A DNA stretch of 15,259 nt from Candidatus Thorarchaeota archaeon. Lineage in GTDB: Archaea; Asgardarchaeota; Thorarchaeia; Thorarchaeales; Thorarchaeaceae. The notes beneath the pieces were generated by a model. It was not told where the DNA came from, searched no databases, and saw nothing but the letters and a program-made list of their open reading frames with translations. The stretch spans positions 1-15,259 of the forward strand of contig JAEOST010000486.1 in the NCBI GenBank assembly GCA_016840245.1, in the 5' to 3' direction. Positions 6,855 to 13,760 of the stretch are shown here, one piece after another (position 1 is the first letter of the stretch; each line of letters opens with the position of its first letter). The position numbers were made by a program, and so were the translations under genes.

Positions 6855-7475
6855 GTGGTTTGTAGGAAATGTGGTAAGCACATCGATAATCTAGAGGTTG
6901 AGATGTGCACTGTCTGCGAACTTGTGGAATCAACAGCTAAGGATCAGTCAGGAAATCTCATTGTGTTGATTTGTAGTGTAATTGGTCTAGCAATATCGTC
7001 AATATTCATTGTAGCATTCCTTCCACCTTGGAATATTCCAGAGGGTGATCTAGTAGTTTATCTCTTACTGATATCGATGATTGGTTTCGGAAGTTGCTTA
7101 GTCTTGGTCTTTCTTTCCGGAAGAAAAATCATTGAAGTGAGGAAAGGATTAGAAACAGAATTAGTAGAATTAGATTATACTGAGGAGGTTGTGCAGAGTA
7201 TCAGCAAAATCGCACTCTTACTTGGTGGGGGCTATCTACTTCAGGTAATAGGTGCACTTACAGTTGCATTGGGAGTATTTCCACCTATTGTAGCATTGAC
7301 TACTACTGCTGACTTAGCTGTTGTGATTCCAATACTGGTATTCGCCGTATCAACTCTTAGTATTGGGATCTTGATTCTCATTTTGGCACGGATTCTTCTA
7401 AAGAGAAACTGGAACAAGATGAGTTTCTTCACAAACCAAAAGGAAGCGTCGGATTACGTATCTCAACAGCACTAA
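6855..7475 (+). CDS. Zinc-ribbon plus four-helix membrane protein, paralogue 1 (function unknown)
   Basis: I do not recognise a named family. The start is taken as GTG at 6855, not the ATG at 6759. GGAGGT lies nine bases before it, the 6759-6854 stretch is promoter-like A/T-rich DNA, and the resulting N-terminus M-V-C-R-K-C-G-K lines up with the next gene's M-S-C-R-R-C-G-K. The 206-residue product has a zinc-ribbon pattern C3-x2-C6-x11-C18-x2-C21. Four hydrophobic segments follow (about 34-56, 66-88, 117-141, 155-182), with a charged stretch between helices 2 and 3 (about 90-116) and a short hydrophilic tail. It is an integral membrane protein with a small cytoplasmic or external metal-binding head. 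It lies 21 bases before its paralogue and is probably co-transcribed with it. Confidence 0.7.
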   Translation: MVCRKCGKHIDNLEVEMCTVCELVESTAKDQSGNLIVLICSVIGLAISSIFIVAFLPPWNIPEGDLVVYLLLISMIGFGSCLVLVFLSGRKIIEVRKGLETELVELDYTEEVVQSISKIALLLGGGYLLQVIGALTVALGVFPPIVALTTTADLAVVIPILVFAVSTLSIGILILILARILLKRNWNKMSFFTNQKEASDYVSQQH

Positions 7476-7496
7476 CCACAGGGAGATTATGTCAAG

Positions 7497-8111
7497 ATGT
7501 CATGTAGAAGATGTGGAAAGTTAGTTGAATATACAATACATGGTTCATGTCCTTCGTGTAGAAAGATAGAAGCACATACAGATAGGGTTGGAATTAGTAT
7601 CTTTATCATTCTCATTTGCGCACATGCAATTCTATTTGCCTCAAGTCTATACATACAATTATGGCCTAGACCAACCTATGGAGATTTTTCTGATATTCTA
7701 AGAATTGGAGCTCTCTATGTAATTGGCGGCGGAATTGTGTTCCTCATTCCCTCTGCACTTAATATTAGAAGAGCCAGAACAAAGTTCAGAGATATGATTT
7801 CAGGAAGGGGATTCAAGGAACAGGACCTTGAGAACTTGAGTAAGGCAACCCTCGTTATTGGAACTTGTAAAGGTGTCATATTATTCTCAGCAATTCCCGC
7901 TGCCATGATGTTCCAAACTACTATTGTTATCCTACTTGCGACTACAAACTCGTCAAGCGTAGATCCTCTACCTGGGCTTGTTGTCGGTGTTGTGATTTGC
8001 ATTATTGGTGTTACTATGATTGGTCTCGCATGGATGAAATCGAGTTCAAAATGGAGAGATATTCGTTCAGTGATAGGTTACACTCCCGAAATACAGGAAG
8101 TATTGCATTAA
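7497..8111 (+). CDS. Zinc-ribbon plus four-helix membrane protein, paralogue 2 (function unknown)
   Basis: A 204-residue protein with exactly the same plan as its upstream neighbour: zinc-ribbon C3-x2-C6-x11-C18-x2-C21, then four hydrophobic segments (about 31-55, 67-89, 117-149, 158-180) and the same charged stretch between helices 2 and 3. Outside the CxxCGK head the two sequences have diverged strongly, so this is an old tandem duplication. The ATG at 7497 has GGGAGAT at 7481-7487, nine bases upstream, and the intergenic gap is only 21 bases, so translation in one operon is likely. No catalytic motif is visible. Possible roles such as a metal-sensing membrane protein or membrane-complex subunit are guesses. 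Confidence 0.7.
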   Translation: MSCRRCGKLVEYTIHGSCPSCRKIEAHTDRVGISIFIILICAHAILFASSLYIQLWPRPTYGDFSDILRIGALYVIGGGIVFLIPSALNIRRARTKFRDMISGRGFKEQDLENLSKATLVIGTCKGVILFSAIPAAMMFQTTIVILLATTNSSSVDPLPGLVVGVVICIIGVTMIGLAWMKSSSKWRDIRSVIGYTPEIQEVLH

Positions 8112-8137
8112 CGTTGTTACATCCGGAGCAATAACTC

Positions 8138-8151
8138 TTTTATCATGATAA
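8138..8151 (+). promoter_or_regulatory. TATA-like box overlapping a perfect 12-bp palindrome upstream of korB
   Basis: TTTTATCAT (8138-8146) is a plausible TATA-like box, giving a transcript start near 8169. It overlaps TTATCATGATAA (8140-8151), an exact 12-bp palindrome. A dimeric regulator bound there would block the box, so it is a candidate operator for the oxidoreductase pair. Confidence 0.4.
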
Positions 8152-8196
8152 GTTCGGAAAGAGGCTCGTCGCTCAAGGGATATGGTGAACCCTTCA

Positions 8197-9045
8197 ATGA
8201 CCGAGTCAACTCCTGTACTCAAACATCCAATGGCCAAGTACATCAGGGCTGATCGTCAGCCGTGGATATATTGTAGTGGCTGTTCAATCGGTGTAGTCAC
8301 GAATATGATTGCCCGTGCAATCGACAATCTAGGCCTTGACTTCAACAAGGTAGTCGTAGTCAGCGGCATCGGTTGTACTGGTAGAACTTCTGGCTACTTC
8401 AAAACAGGCACTTATCACACGACTCACGGCAGAGCTATTGCTTTTGCAGAGGGTGTCAAGATTGCCAATCCAGAACTCGAAGTCATCGTTGTTTCCGGAG
8501 ACGGAGACCTAGCTGCAATTGGTGGAAACCACTTAATCCACGCAGCCAGGCGAAACATCGATATCACTGTTGTGTGCATCAATAACTTCAACTACGGCAT
8601 GACAGGCGGTCAATTCGGTCCAACAACTGAACATTTACGTTATTCACAGACCAGCCCAAGACCCTTAGGCAATCAGGAACATCCCTTCAATCTCGTCAAA
8701 CTAGCGGCATCATCTGGTGCAACATTTGTAGCACGATGGACTGCAGTTCAAGCCCGACGAGCAACCCGCTCAATCGAGAAGGGTATCAAGAAGGAGGGCT
8801 TCTCTTTCGTTGAAATTATTGGCGCATGCCCAACAGCTTATGGTAGGATGAACAGACTAGGCGACGGGCTTGATATGCACAAACACCTCCTAGAAGTTGC
8901 AGAGATTCAAAACGGTCTACCACCACATGAGGCAGAGATTGATTACGACACAAGAATCGTCTGCGGTGAATTCCTGGACATCGAAAAGCCCGAGTACACT
9001 GCTGTGCTTCGAGGGGCTCACGAAAAGTTCAGGGAGGGCAAATAG
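8197..9045 (+). CDS. korB: 2-oxoacid:ferredoxin oxidoreductase, beta subunit (TPP-binding; KorB-like)
   Basis: Catalytic TPP-binding subunit of an enzyme that oxidatively decarboxylates a 2-oxoacid with CoA and reduces ferredoxin, in the cytoplasm. Numbering from the ATG at 8182, the TPP/Mg motif is GDGD (107-110) through NN (134-135). The likely [4Fe-4S] ligands are C31-x2-C34, C65 and C216. The opening KYIRADRQPWIYCSGCSIG resembles the R-x-x-R-x-P...C-x-G-C start of 2-oxoglutarate-type beta subunits, hence the KorB label; pyruvate or branched-chain substrates are not excluded. Two starts are possible. I prefer ATG 8197 because GGTGA (8185-8189) sits seven bases before it; ATG 8182 has only a poorly spaced AGGGA. 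The gamma-subunit gene follows with no gap. No alpha subunit is adjacent, so the complex needs a partner encoded elsewhere. Confidence 0.85.
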   Translation: MTESTPVLKHPMAKYIRADRQPWIYCSGCSIGVVTNMIARAIDNLGLDFNKVVVVSGIGCTGRTSGYFKTGTYHTTHGRAIAFAEGVKIANPELEVIVVSGDGDLAAIGGNHLIHAARRNIDITVVCINNFNYGMTGGQFGPTTEHLRYSQTSPRPLGNQEHPFNLVKLAASSGATFVARWTAVQARRATRSIEKGIKKEGFSFVEIIGACPTAYGRMNRLGDGLDMHKHLLEVAEIQNGLPPHEAEIDYDTRIVCGEFLDIEKPEYTAVLRGAHEKFREGK

Positions 9046-9603
9046 ATGGTCCGTTACGAAGTTAGAATTGGTGGATTTGGTGGCCAGGGTATTGTTACCA
9101 TGGCAATGGTACTAGGCGAGACCCTCTCACTCATTGAGGGTAAGCAATGTGTGCAGACTCAGAGCTACGGTCCAGAAGCCCGAGGTGGAGCCAGTAAGAG
9201 CGAGATAGTCATTGATGACGAAGAAGTCGATTATCCAAAAGTACACCATCCAGATGTCTTCATCGTCCTGAGCAGGGCAGCGTACTTGGAATATATTGAT
9301 GGTCTGAAAGATGATGGTGTTCTTATTATTGATGAGGACCTCGTTGAAATCGAGGGCGACCTTCCAGACGGAGTGAAGGTCTACAGAATTCCAGCAACTA
9401 GGATTGCAGAAAAGCAGGTGGGCACAAAGCAGTCTACTAACGTTGTCATGATGGGTGCACTTGCATCTATCACAGGAATTGTTAGCGCAAAGGGACTTGA
9501 ACAGAGAGTCAAGGAGCGCTGGCCCAGATTTATTGAAACCAACATGAAGGCTCTAAAGTTAGGTCTTGAGGCTGGTAAGTCTGCTGAACCAACCAGTGCC
9601 TAG
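9046..9603 (+). CDS. korC: 2-oxoacid:ferredoxin oxidoreductase, gamma subunit (KorC-like)
   Basis: A 185-residue protein of the usual length for the gamma subunit/domain of 2-oxoacid:ferredoxin oxidoreductases, which helps bind CoA and completes the complex. The signature is the glycine-rich GGFGGQGIVTMA near residues 9-20 and the following SYGPEARGGASKSEIVI, both typical of the family. The KQSTNVVMMGALA stretch near 127-139 is also characteristic. The ATG follows the korB TAG directly (stop 9043-9045, start 9046), with GGGAGGG inside the end of korB serving as ribosome-binding site, so the two are translationally coupled. It converges with the minus-strand gene at 9615, leaving only 11 bases. 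The substrate depends on the missing alpha subunit; 2-oxoglutarate is the best guess. Confidence 0.85.
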   Translation: MVRYEVRIGGFGGQGIVTMAMVLGETLSLIEGKQCVQTQSYGPEARGGASKSEIVIDDEEVDYPKVHHPDVFIVLSRAAYLEYIDGLKDDGVLIIDEDLVEIEGDLPDGVKVYRIPATRIAEKQVGTKQSTNVVMMGALASITGIVSAKGLEQRVKERWPRFIETNMKALKLGLEAGKSAEPTSA

Positions 9604-9614
9604 TATCTACTCAA

Positions 9615-10592
9615 TCAAGTGCCTTTTCTTCTATAGACGATTGTTACAACAACGACAACAGCAATCACTCCAGCAGACGCAAATCCAATAAACATCATGT
9701 CTGTCGGAAGATCTGTATTGGTAGTCAATGAATTTGTAGAGGAAGTATCCACGTCAGTAGTAGTTTCAGAGGTGGTTTCAGAGGTACTTGTTGCAACTGA
9801 TGCATCTACAAGCCATCTGGAAACTCTGAGCAAGAGAGGCCATTCAGAGTCAGGATCATCATAGGAATCACCAAAGTCATCGTCATCACGGTCACTATTT
9901 TCTTCGTATTCTGGATGAGGGCTTGAGAGAAAGACCTTACCACTCTCATATTCGAATGCAACCATTCCAGCCTCACCATTCGTTTCGTAAGTGGCTATCC
10001 TATGCACATCAAATCCATCTCGTGGTACAAAATACTGTGACGCATAGAACATGGTAGTGAAATTCTCTGGTAGATCTGAGAGATCTGGTCCAGTTGAAGA
10101 CTGGTTGACATGCATGGTAGTCATATGTATGATACCACCAACTTCAGTCAGCTGGCTCATATACCCATTCCAGAGTCGTAGATGATTGGCTCCAAAGGTT
10201 GCTCCACCACAGATACCAAAATAACAACCACCTTCCCTGACAAATCCCTTGAGTATTGCTCTTCCTTCTGAACCAAGTTCACTACTTGCTGTAGTTTCTG
10301 AACCACCCGGAAGTACAAAGATATCGTAGTCATCAAGAGTGCCGTTCATGACATCAATAGAATTAACAGAATCAACAGTTGCATTCATCCACTCGAACAT
10401 CTTTGTACAAGCAGTACGACTAGACCTCATTACTCCCGCACCACTGTAAATAGCTACCTTCACACCTGTCAGGTCAGCTTGTTCAGCCTGTGCACAAGTC
10501 GGAATTGGTGACACAGCCATCATGTAAAGAATCAGTATTAGCAAAATACCCTGAATATTCCGAATTCGGAGTTTTCCAAACCTCCACTGCAT
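9615..10592 (-). CDS. Secreted, membrane-anchored class-I glutamine-amidotransferase-like protein (BPL_N domain)
   Basis: The 325-residue product starts with a basic N-terminus and a hydrophobic stretch (about 13-33) ending CAQA, a good signal peptide. The domain at about 42-265 has the class-I amidotransferase fold: VAIYSGAG, then DIFVLPGGSETTAS, then the nucleophile elbow YFGICGGATFGA with C128, and SSPHPEYE with H226 and E228. Cys, His and Glu of the triad are all present, so it may be active outside the cell. It resembles the domain at the N-terminus of some biotin-protein ligases (BPL_N), but no ligase domain follows. An Asp-rich loop (about 232-249), a Ser/Thr linker and a final membrane helix (about 296-320) with tail YRRKGT complete it. 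The ATG has AGGTG seven bases upstream. The substrate is unknown. Confidence 0.8.
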   Translation of the reverse strand: MQWRFGKLRIRNIQGILLILILYMMAVSPIPTCAQAEQADLTGVKVAIYSGAGVMRSSRTACTKMFEWMNATVDSVNSIDVMNGTLDDYDIFVLPGGSETTASSELGSEGRAILKGFVREGGCYFGICGGATFGANHLRLWNGYMSQLTEVGGIIHMTTMHVNQSSTGPDLSDLPENFTTMFYASQYFVPRDGFDVHRIATYETNGEAGMVAFEYESGKVFLSSPHPEYEENSDRDDDDFGDSYDDPDSEWPLLLRVSRWLVDASVATSTSETTSETTTDVDTSSTNSLTTNTDLPTDMMFIGFASAGVIAVVVVVTIVYRRKGT

Positions 10593-10633
10593 TACAGAAC
10601 ACCTACTATATGGTCTGGAGAGATTGAAGATTC

Positions 10634-10645
10634 TAATTTAATACA
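10634..10645 (-). promoter_or_regulatory. Candidate TATA-like box for the BPL_N gene
   Basis: On the minus strand the sequence reads TATTAAAT (plus-strand ATTTAATA at 10636-10643). A transcript start about 27 bases downstream would be near 10613, giving a leader of about 20 bases that carries AGGTG at 10600-10604. It suggests the gene has its own promoter although it follows the CPBP gene on the same strand. Confidence 0.4.
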
Positions 10646-10726
10646 CAAGTTCAGCGCAGTATCATCTCAATCAAGGATTTCCAACAGCTGAGCTACATAC
10701 TTTACCTATGGCTGCAATGAAAAAAA

Positions 10727-11695
10727 CTAGAAATGTACAAAACCGGGTAGGAACATTACAATGAATAATGGTAGCATTTCTATGATATCATGAATTGCAT
10801 GAAGTGTGACCGGAAGCATCAGACTTCTTGTACGATGCCACGCAATTCCCAATATGAGTCCAACCTGACTTTGAGCTATGAAGGTGATGATTAGTGCATA
10901 GAGTAATGAAGCTGCAGAATCCCCATAGATCATATAGTAGACCATGAAGTTCGTTGGCACATGAAACAGACCGAATACTAATGACGCGAGTAAAATACCA
11001 TGAACTGAGCCTAATCGTTCACTGAAACTACTCTGTAGTAGAGTACGGAAAAAGAATTCCTCTGGTAATGCTATGCCGAAGATAGAAATTATGCAAGCCA
11101 AAACTATAGCTTGTGGAAGAACTGATGGAATGAACCTGGTGTATGGGCCAAATATATCCAAGATCGCATTGAATTCGCCATATCCTACCATCAGGAAAAC
11201 CAGAACACCATAGATAATTCCACATAGAATAGCTACTTTGAGGTCAGTACGATTTGCACGGAACCCTAAGTTTCTGAAGGGTATTTTGAATGCTAATATT
11301 GCAATGATTGCAGGAACGATGAAGCAAAAGAGTAGTAAATACTGTGTGTAGTATACAATACTTCCCTCTGGACCAAGAAAGAGTACTACGAACCCAAGAA
11401 GACCAATCAATGTTAGTAAACTCAGTTGGTAATTTGAAAATGATGTAGGTGCCCGATCCTCTGCAGATTCCTTTGTAACGTATAATATGATAGGAACAAG
11501 AATCAGGAGAGGTAGGTATGAGATGGATAGATGTCCTGTAAACGTAGAATACAAGGGAATCGAAGCGATAACTGTGAAAGCTGCAAGAATCACCAATGCT
11601 CCGAACCATACGTATGTCCAACGACCAAGTTTCTCAAACAGATTGGGTTCCGATCTTCTTACATCAGAGTCAATGATGTCCAAATCGTCGTTCAA
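10727..11695 (-). CDS. CPBP-family intramembrane metalloprotease (Abi/Rce1-like)
   Basis: A 322-residue multi-pass membrane protein with about eight hydrophobic segments. The CPBP motifs are in the right order: motif 1 PEEFFFRTLL (E212, E213, R217), motif 2 FGLFHVPTNF (H245), and a final HAIHDIIEM (H299, H302), all in the C-terminal half inside or at the edge of helices. Family members cut prenylated or other membrane-associated peptides, or act in bacteriocin self-immunity; the substrate here cannot be told. The start is TTG at 11695, preceded by a GGTGGGG stretch a few bases upstream; no ATG lies in frame nearby. It follows the dehydratase activator by 58 bases on the same strand and may be read from the same transcript, or from a promoter I cannot define. 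Confidence 0.8.
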   Translation of the reverse strand: MNDDLDIIDSDVRRSEPNLFEKLGRWTYVWFGALVILAAFTVIASIPLYSTFTGHLSISYLPLLILVPIILYVTKESAEDRAPTSFSNYQLSLLTLIGLLGFVVLFLGPEGSIVYYTQYLLLFCFIVPAIIAILAFKIPFRNLGFRANRTDLKVAILCGIIYGVLVFLMVGYGEFNAILDIFGPYTRFIPSVLPQAIVLACIISIFGIALPEEFFFRTLLQSSFSERLGSVHGILLASLVFGLFHVPTNFMVYYMIYGDSAASLLYALIITFIAQSQVGLILGIAWHRTRSLMLPVTLHAIHDIIEMLPLFIVMFLPGFVHF

Positions 11696-11753
11696 AGCCC
11701 CACCACAATCAACTTACCGTCAGAACTTTCTAATCAATCCTTCTTAGTTTCGG

Positions 11754-12539
11754 TCAAGCAGAATCCTTCAGTGCTAATACTGCAGCACCTAATGCACCAG
11801 TCAGTTGTGGGATATGAGGAACCCATAGTTCAGCACCAAGTTGTTTCGAGATGTAATGCAGGAATGCTGGGTTTTGCGCAACACCACCTGTGACGCCTAT
11901 CGGTTGCACAACTCCAACTCGCTTTGATAGAGTGGCAATCTTTGACGCCATAGATCGATGGATTCCTGCAGCTATATCATGAGGCGTTTCTCCAGCACCG
12001 ATTCTTCCAATGACCTCACTCTCAGCAAACACAGTACAGGTACTACTAATGTCACAGGGAGAGTCTGATTTCAATGCGAGGGGGCCCAATTCGTCCATGG
12101 AAACCTCTAGGACTCTTGCCATGACCTCAAGAAATCGTCCTGTACCTGCACTACACTTGTCATTAATCTCAAAGTCCTCAGGCCTTCCCTTCTGCCCAAT
12201 TTTGATGACTTTGGAGTCTTGGCCACCAACATCGATGAGCAGTCGGATTTCTGGATTCAAGTGATGGACTCCCACACTGTGGCACGTAATCTCTGTGACC
12301 TTCTTGATAGCAGATTCAACAAGTGCACGTCCATATCCAGTTCCTATTATTGTTGCATCATCAGGTGAAACTCTTGCAAGGTTACAGACTTCCTCGATGA
12401 CCCTTGCTCCCGCTTTTTCTGCAGTTGCTCCTGTATAGATGAGGTAAGAAGTCAGCATACTACCTGTGTGGTCAACCAAGACTGCCTTTGTGGTCGTTGA
12501 ACCTATGTCGACACCTATACCAAGTTTGCCAGTTCCCAT
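11754..12539 (-). CDS. ATP-dependent activator of 2-hydroxyacyl-CoA dehydratase / benzoyl-CoA reductase family (HgdC/FldI-type)
   Basis: A 261-residue ASKHA-fold ATPase that passes one electron, powered by ATP, to the dehydratase component. The phosphate-binding loop is GIGVDIGSTTTKAVLVD (7-23); IDVGGQDSKVI (102-112) is the second nucleotide motif. C129 in NDKCSAGTGRF and C168 in SSTCTVFAESEV correspond in position and context to the two Cys that each HgdC monomer gives to the bridging [4Fe-4S] cluster. Its length is that of the homodimeric HgdC/FldI type, and there is only one such gene, unlike the BcrA/BcrD pair of Thauera benzoyl-CoA reductase. I start at ATG 12539, not TTG 12542. GAGG overlapping the stop of the upstream subunit gene lies eight bases before it, so the genes are translationally coupled. 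Confidence 0.9.
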   Translation of the reverse strand: MGTGKLGIGVDIGSTTTKAVLVDHTGSMLTSYLIYTGATAEKAGARVIEEVCNLARVSPDDATIIGTGYGRALVESAIKKVTEITCHSVGVHHLNPEIRLLIDVGGQDSKVIKIGQKGRPEDFEINDKCSAGTGRFLEVMARVLEVSMDELGPLALKSDSPCDISSTCTVFAESEVIGRIGAGETPHDIAAGIHRSMASKIATLSKRVGVVQPIGVTGGVAQNPAFLHYISKQLGAELWVPHIPQLTGALGAAVLALKDSA

Positions 12540-12549
12540 CAAGCATGCC

Positions 12550-13755
12550 TCATACGAACATCTCTAGGAGTGCATCCACTCTAGTAGCAATCTGAGCCTC
12601 ATTGAATAGTCTACTATCGACCATATCGCCCTCTATTATGGTACCAGGCACGCCTGTTCTCTCGGTCACCATCTCTCTTGTCACCATCTGACCTAGAGAG
12701 TATCTCTTGCAAGACCTGACAGAGAACATGATGAATCCATCAAGATCGTAGTCTTTGATTAACTGCTCCATCTTGTCAGCCTTTGCTTCGAGACCCTTGT
12801 TTAGGTAGACATTGCTATAGATTTGAGCCACACTCTCATAGAGGTCATCACCTTCAATGGCACCAGACCAGGCATGAGTGTAAGTATCAGCAGGAAATGC
12901 CACACCTCTCTGAGCCATTCCATTGAAGAATCTGAATATCTGGAACCAGGGTGGAATATTGTCCCACAATAGACGGACTTTCTCATCTCTGATAGCTCCA
13001 ATACCTTCTTTCACGCGTCCTTCAACTTCTTCATAGAGCGTCTTGTAGAAATCGACACAGTAATCCTTGCCCCGAGAGGATACTACAGGTGCCATTGTGA
13101 GGAACCTATCTGCGCAGTTCAATGGTGTTGGTTTGTTTTTGCATGCTTCAAGGGACTTCCCCCAGAGTTTGATAGCTTCGGAGGATAGTTTGGCTGTTTC
13201 AACTAACCGTTCTTCTGTGAGTTCTGCTCCATGTGTAGATGAAAGAAATTCTACTAGTTTCTCAATCCCGTTACGAACGTATTCGATATGATGGGGCTGT
13301 TGCTCTATATCAAGCGCAGGTGTGTCGAAGAGGAATACAGGAGCTCCTGTTAGTTCCGATACCGCATCGTACCACCTGAGTACTGTCCCACAGATGTTGT
13401 TACAGGCAAGGAGTGACTGCGGCTTCGGTAATCCTTCAAGAGGACTCTCTTCTGGTTTGAGAACAGATCCGATACTTGCTCGAGCATACGAACATATCTC
13501 ATTAGAGTATCCAAAGTCTTCTGCAAATCCACAAACTGTCGGACCAACTTTATTCGCTCCAACAACCGCAGCATACTGTTCGGGATAGACAACACCCACA
13601 TCCATTGCAACAGGAATCTCAACAGGAAAACCAGAAGTCACCCACGTGAGTTTACCCTCCTCACTTGCATTGTGACCCTCAAGCATATGCATGAATTGCA
13701 GCTGTTGAAGCTGCTTAGATGTTTCAAGTCGTCGGTATGCCTTTTCTTCAGTCAT
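12550..13755 (-). CDS. 2-hydroxyacyl-CoA dehydratase / benzoyl-CoA reductase family subunit (HgdB/BcrC-like)
   Basis: The second subunit of the cluster-bearing enzyme component, 401 residues. The family pattern is visible as TWVTSGFPVEIPVAMDVGVVYPEQYAA (37-63), where the domain begins, and EICSYARASIG (87-96). C88, C118 or C122 (in LACNNICGTVLRWYD) and C349 (in SVRSCKRYSLGQ) are likely [4Fe-4S] ligands. IEGDMVDSRLFNEAQIATRVDALLEMF is the usual C-terminal region that packs by the active site. Together with the upstream subunit it should form the heterodimer that dehydrates a 2-hydroxyacyl-CoA or reduces an aromatic or unsaturated acyl-CoA; the sequence alone does not tell which. The ATG at 13755 has GGAGAGGT upstream, inside the end of the preceding gene, and the gap to that gene's stop is five bases. 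Confidence 0.85.
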   Translation of the reverse strand: MTEEKAYRRLETSKQLQQLQFMHMLEGHNASEEGKLTWVTSGFPVEIPVAMDVGVVYPEQYAAVVGANKVGPTVCGFAEDFGYSNEICSYARASIGSVLKPEESPLEGLPKPQSLLACNNICGTVLRWYDAVSELTGAPVFLFDTPALDIEQQPHHIEYVRNGIEKLVEFLSSTHGAELTEERLVETAKLSSEAIKLWGKSLEACKNKPTPLNCADRFLTMAPVVSSRGKDYCVDFYKTLYEEVEGRVKEGIGAIRDEKVRLLWDNIPPWFQIFRFFNGMAQRGVAFPADTYTHAWSGAIEGDDLYESVAQIYSNVYLNKGLEAKADKMEQLIKDYDLDGFIMFSVRSCKRYSLGQMVTREMVTERTGVPGTIIEGDMVDSRLFNEAQIATRVDALLEMFV

Positions 13756-13760
13756 TTGTA

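Noticed and set aside
12540..12542. TTG 12542 as start of the activator
   Set aside because: The adjacent ATG 12539 is the stronger start codon and has properly spaced GAGG upstream; the difference is one residue.
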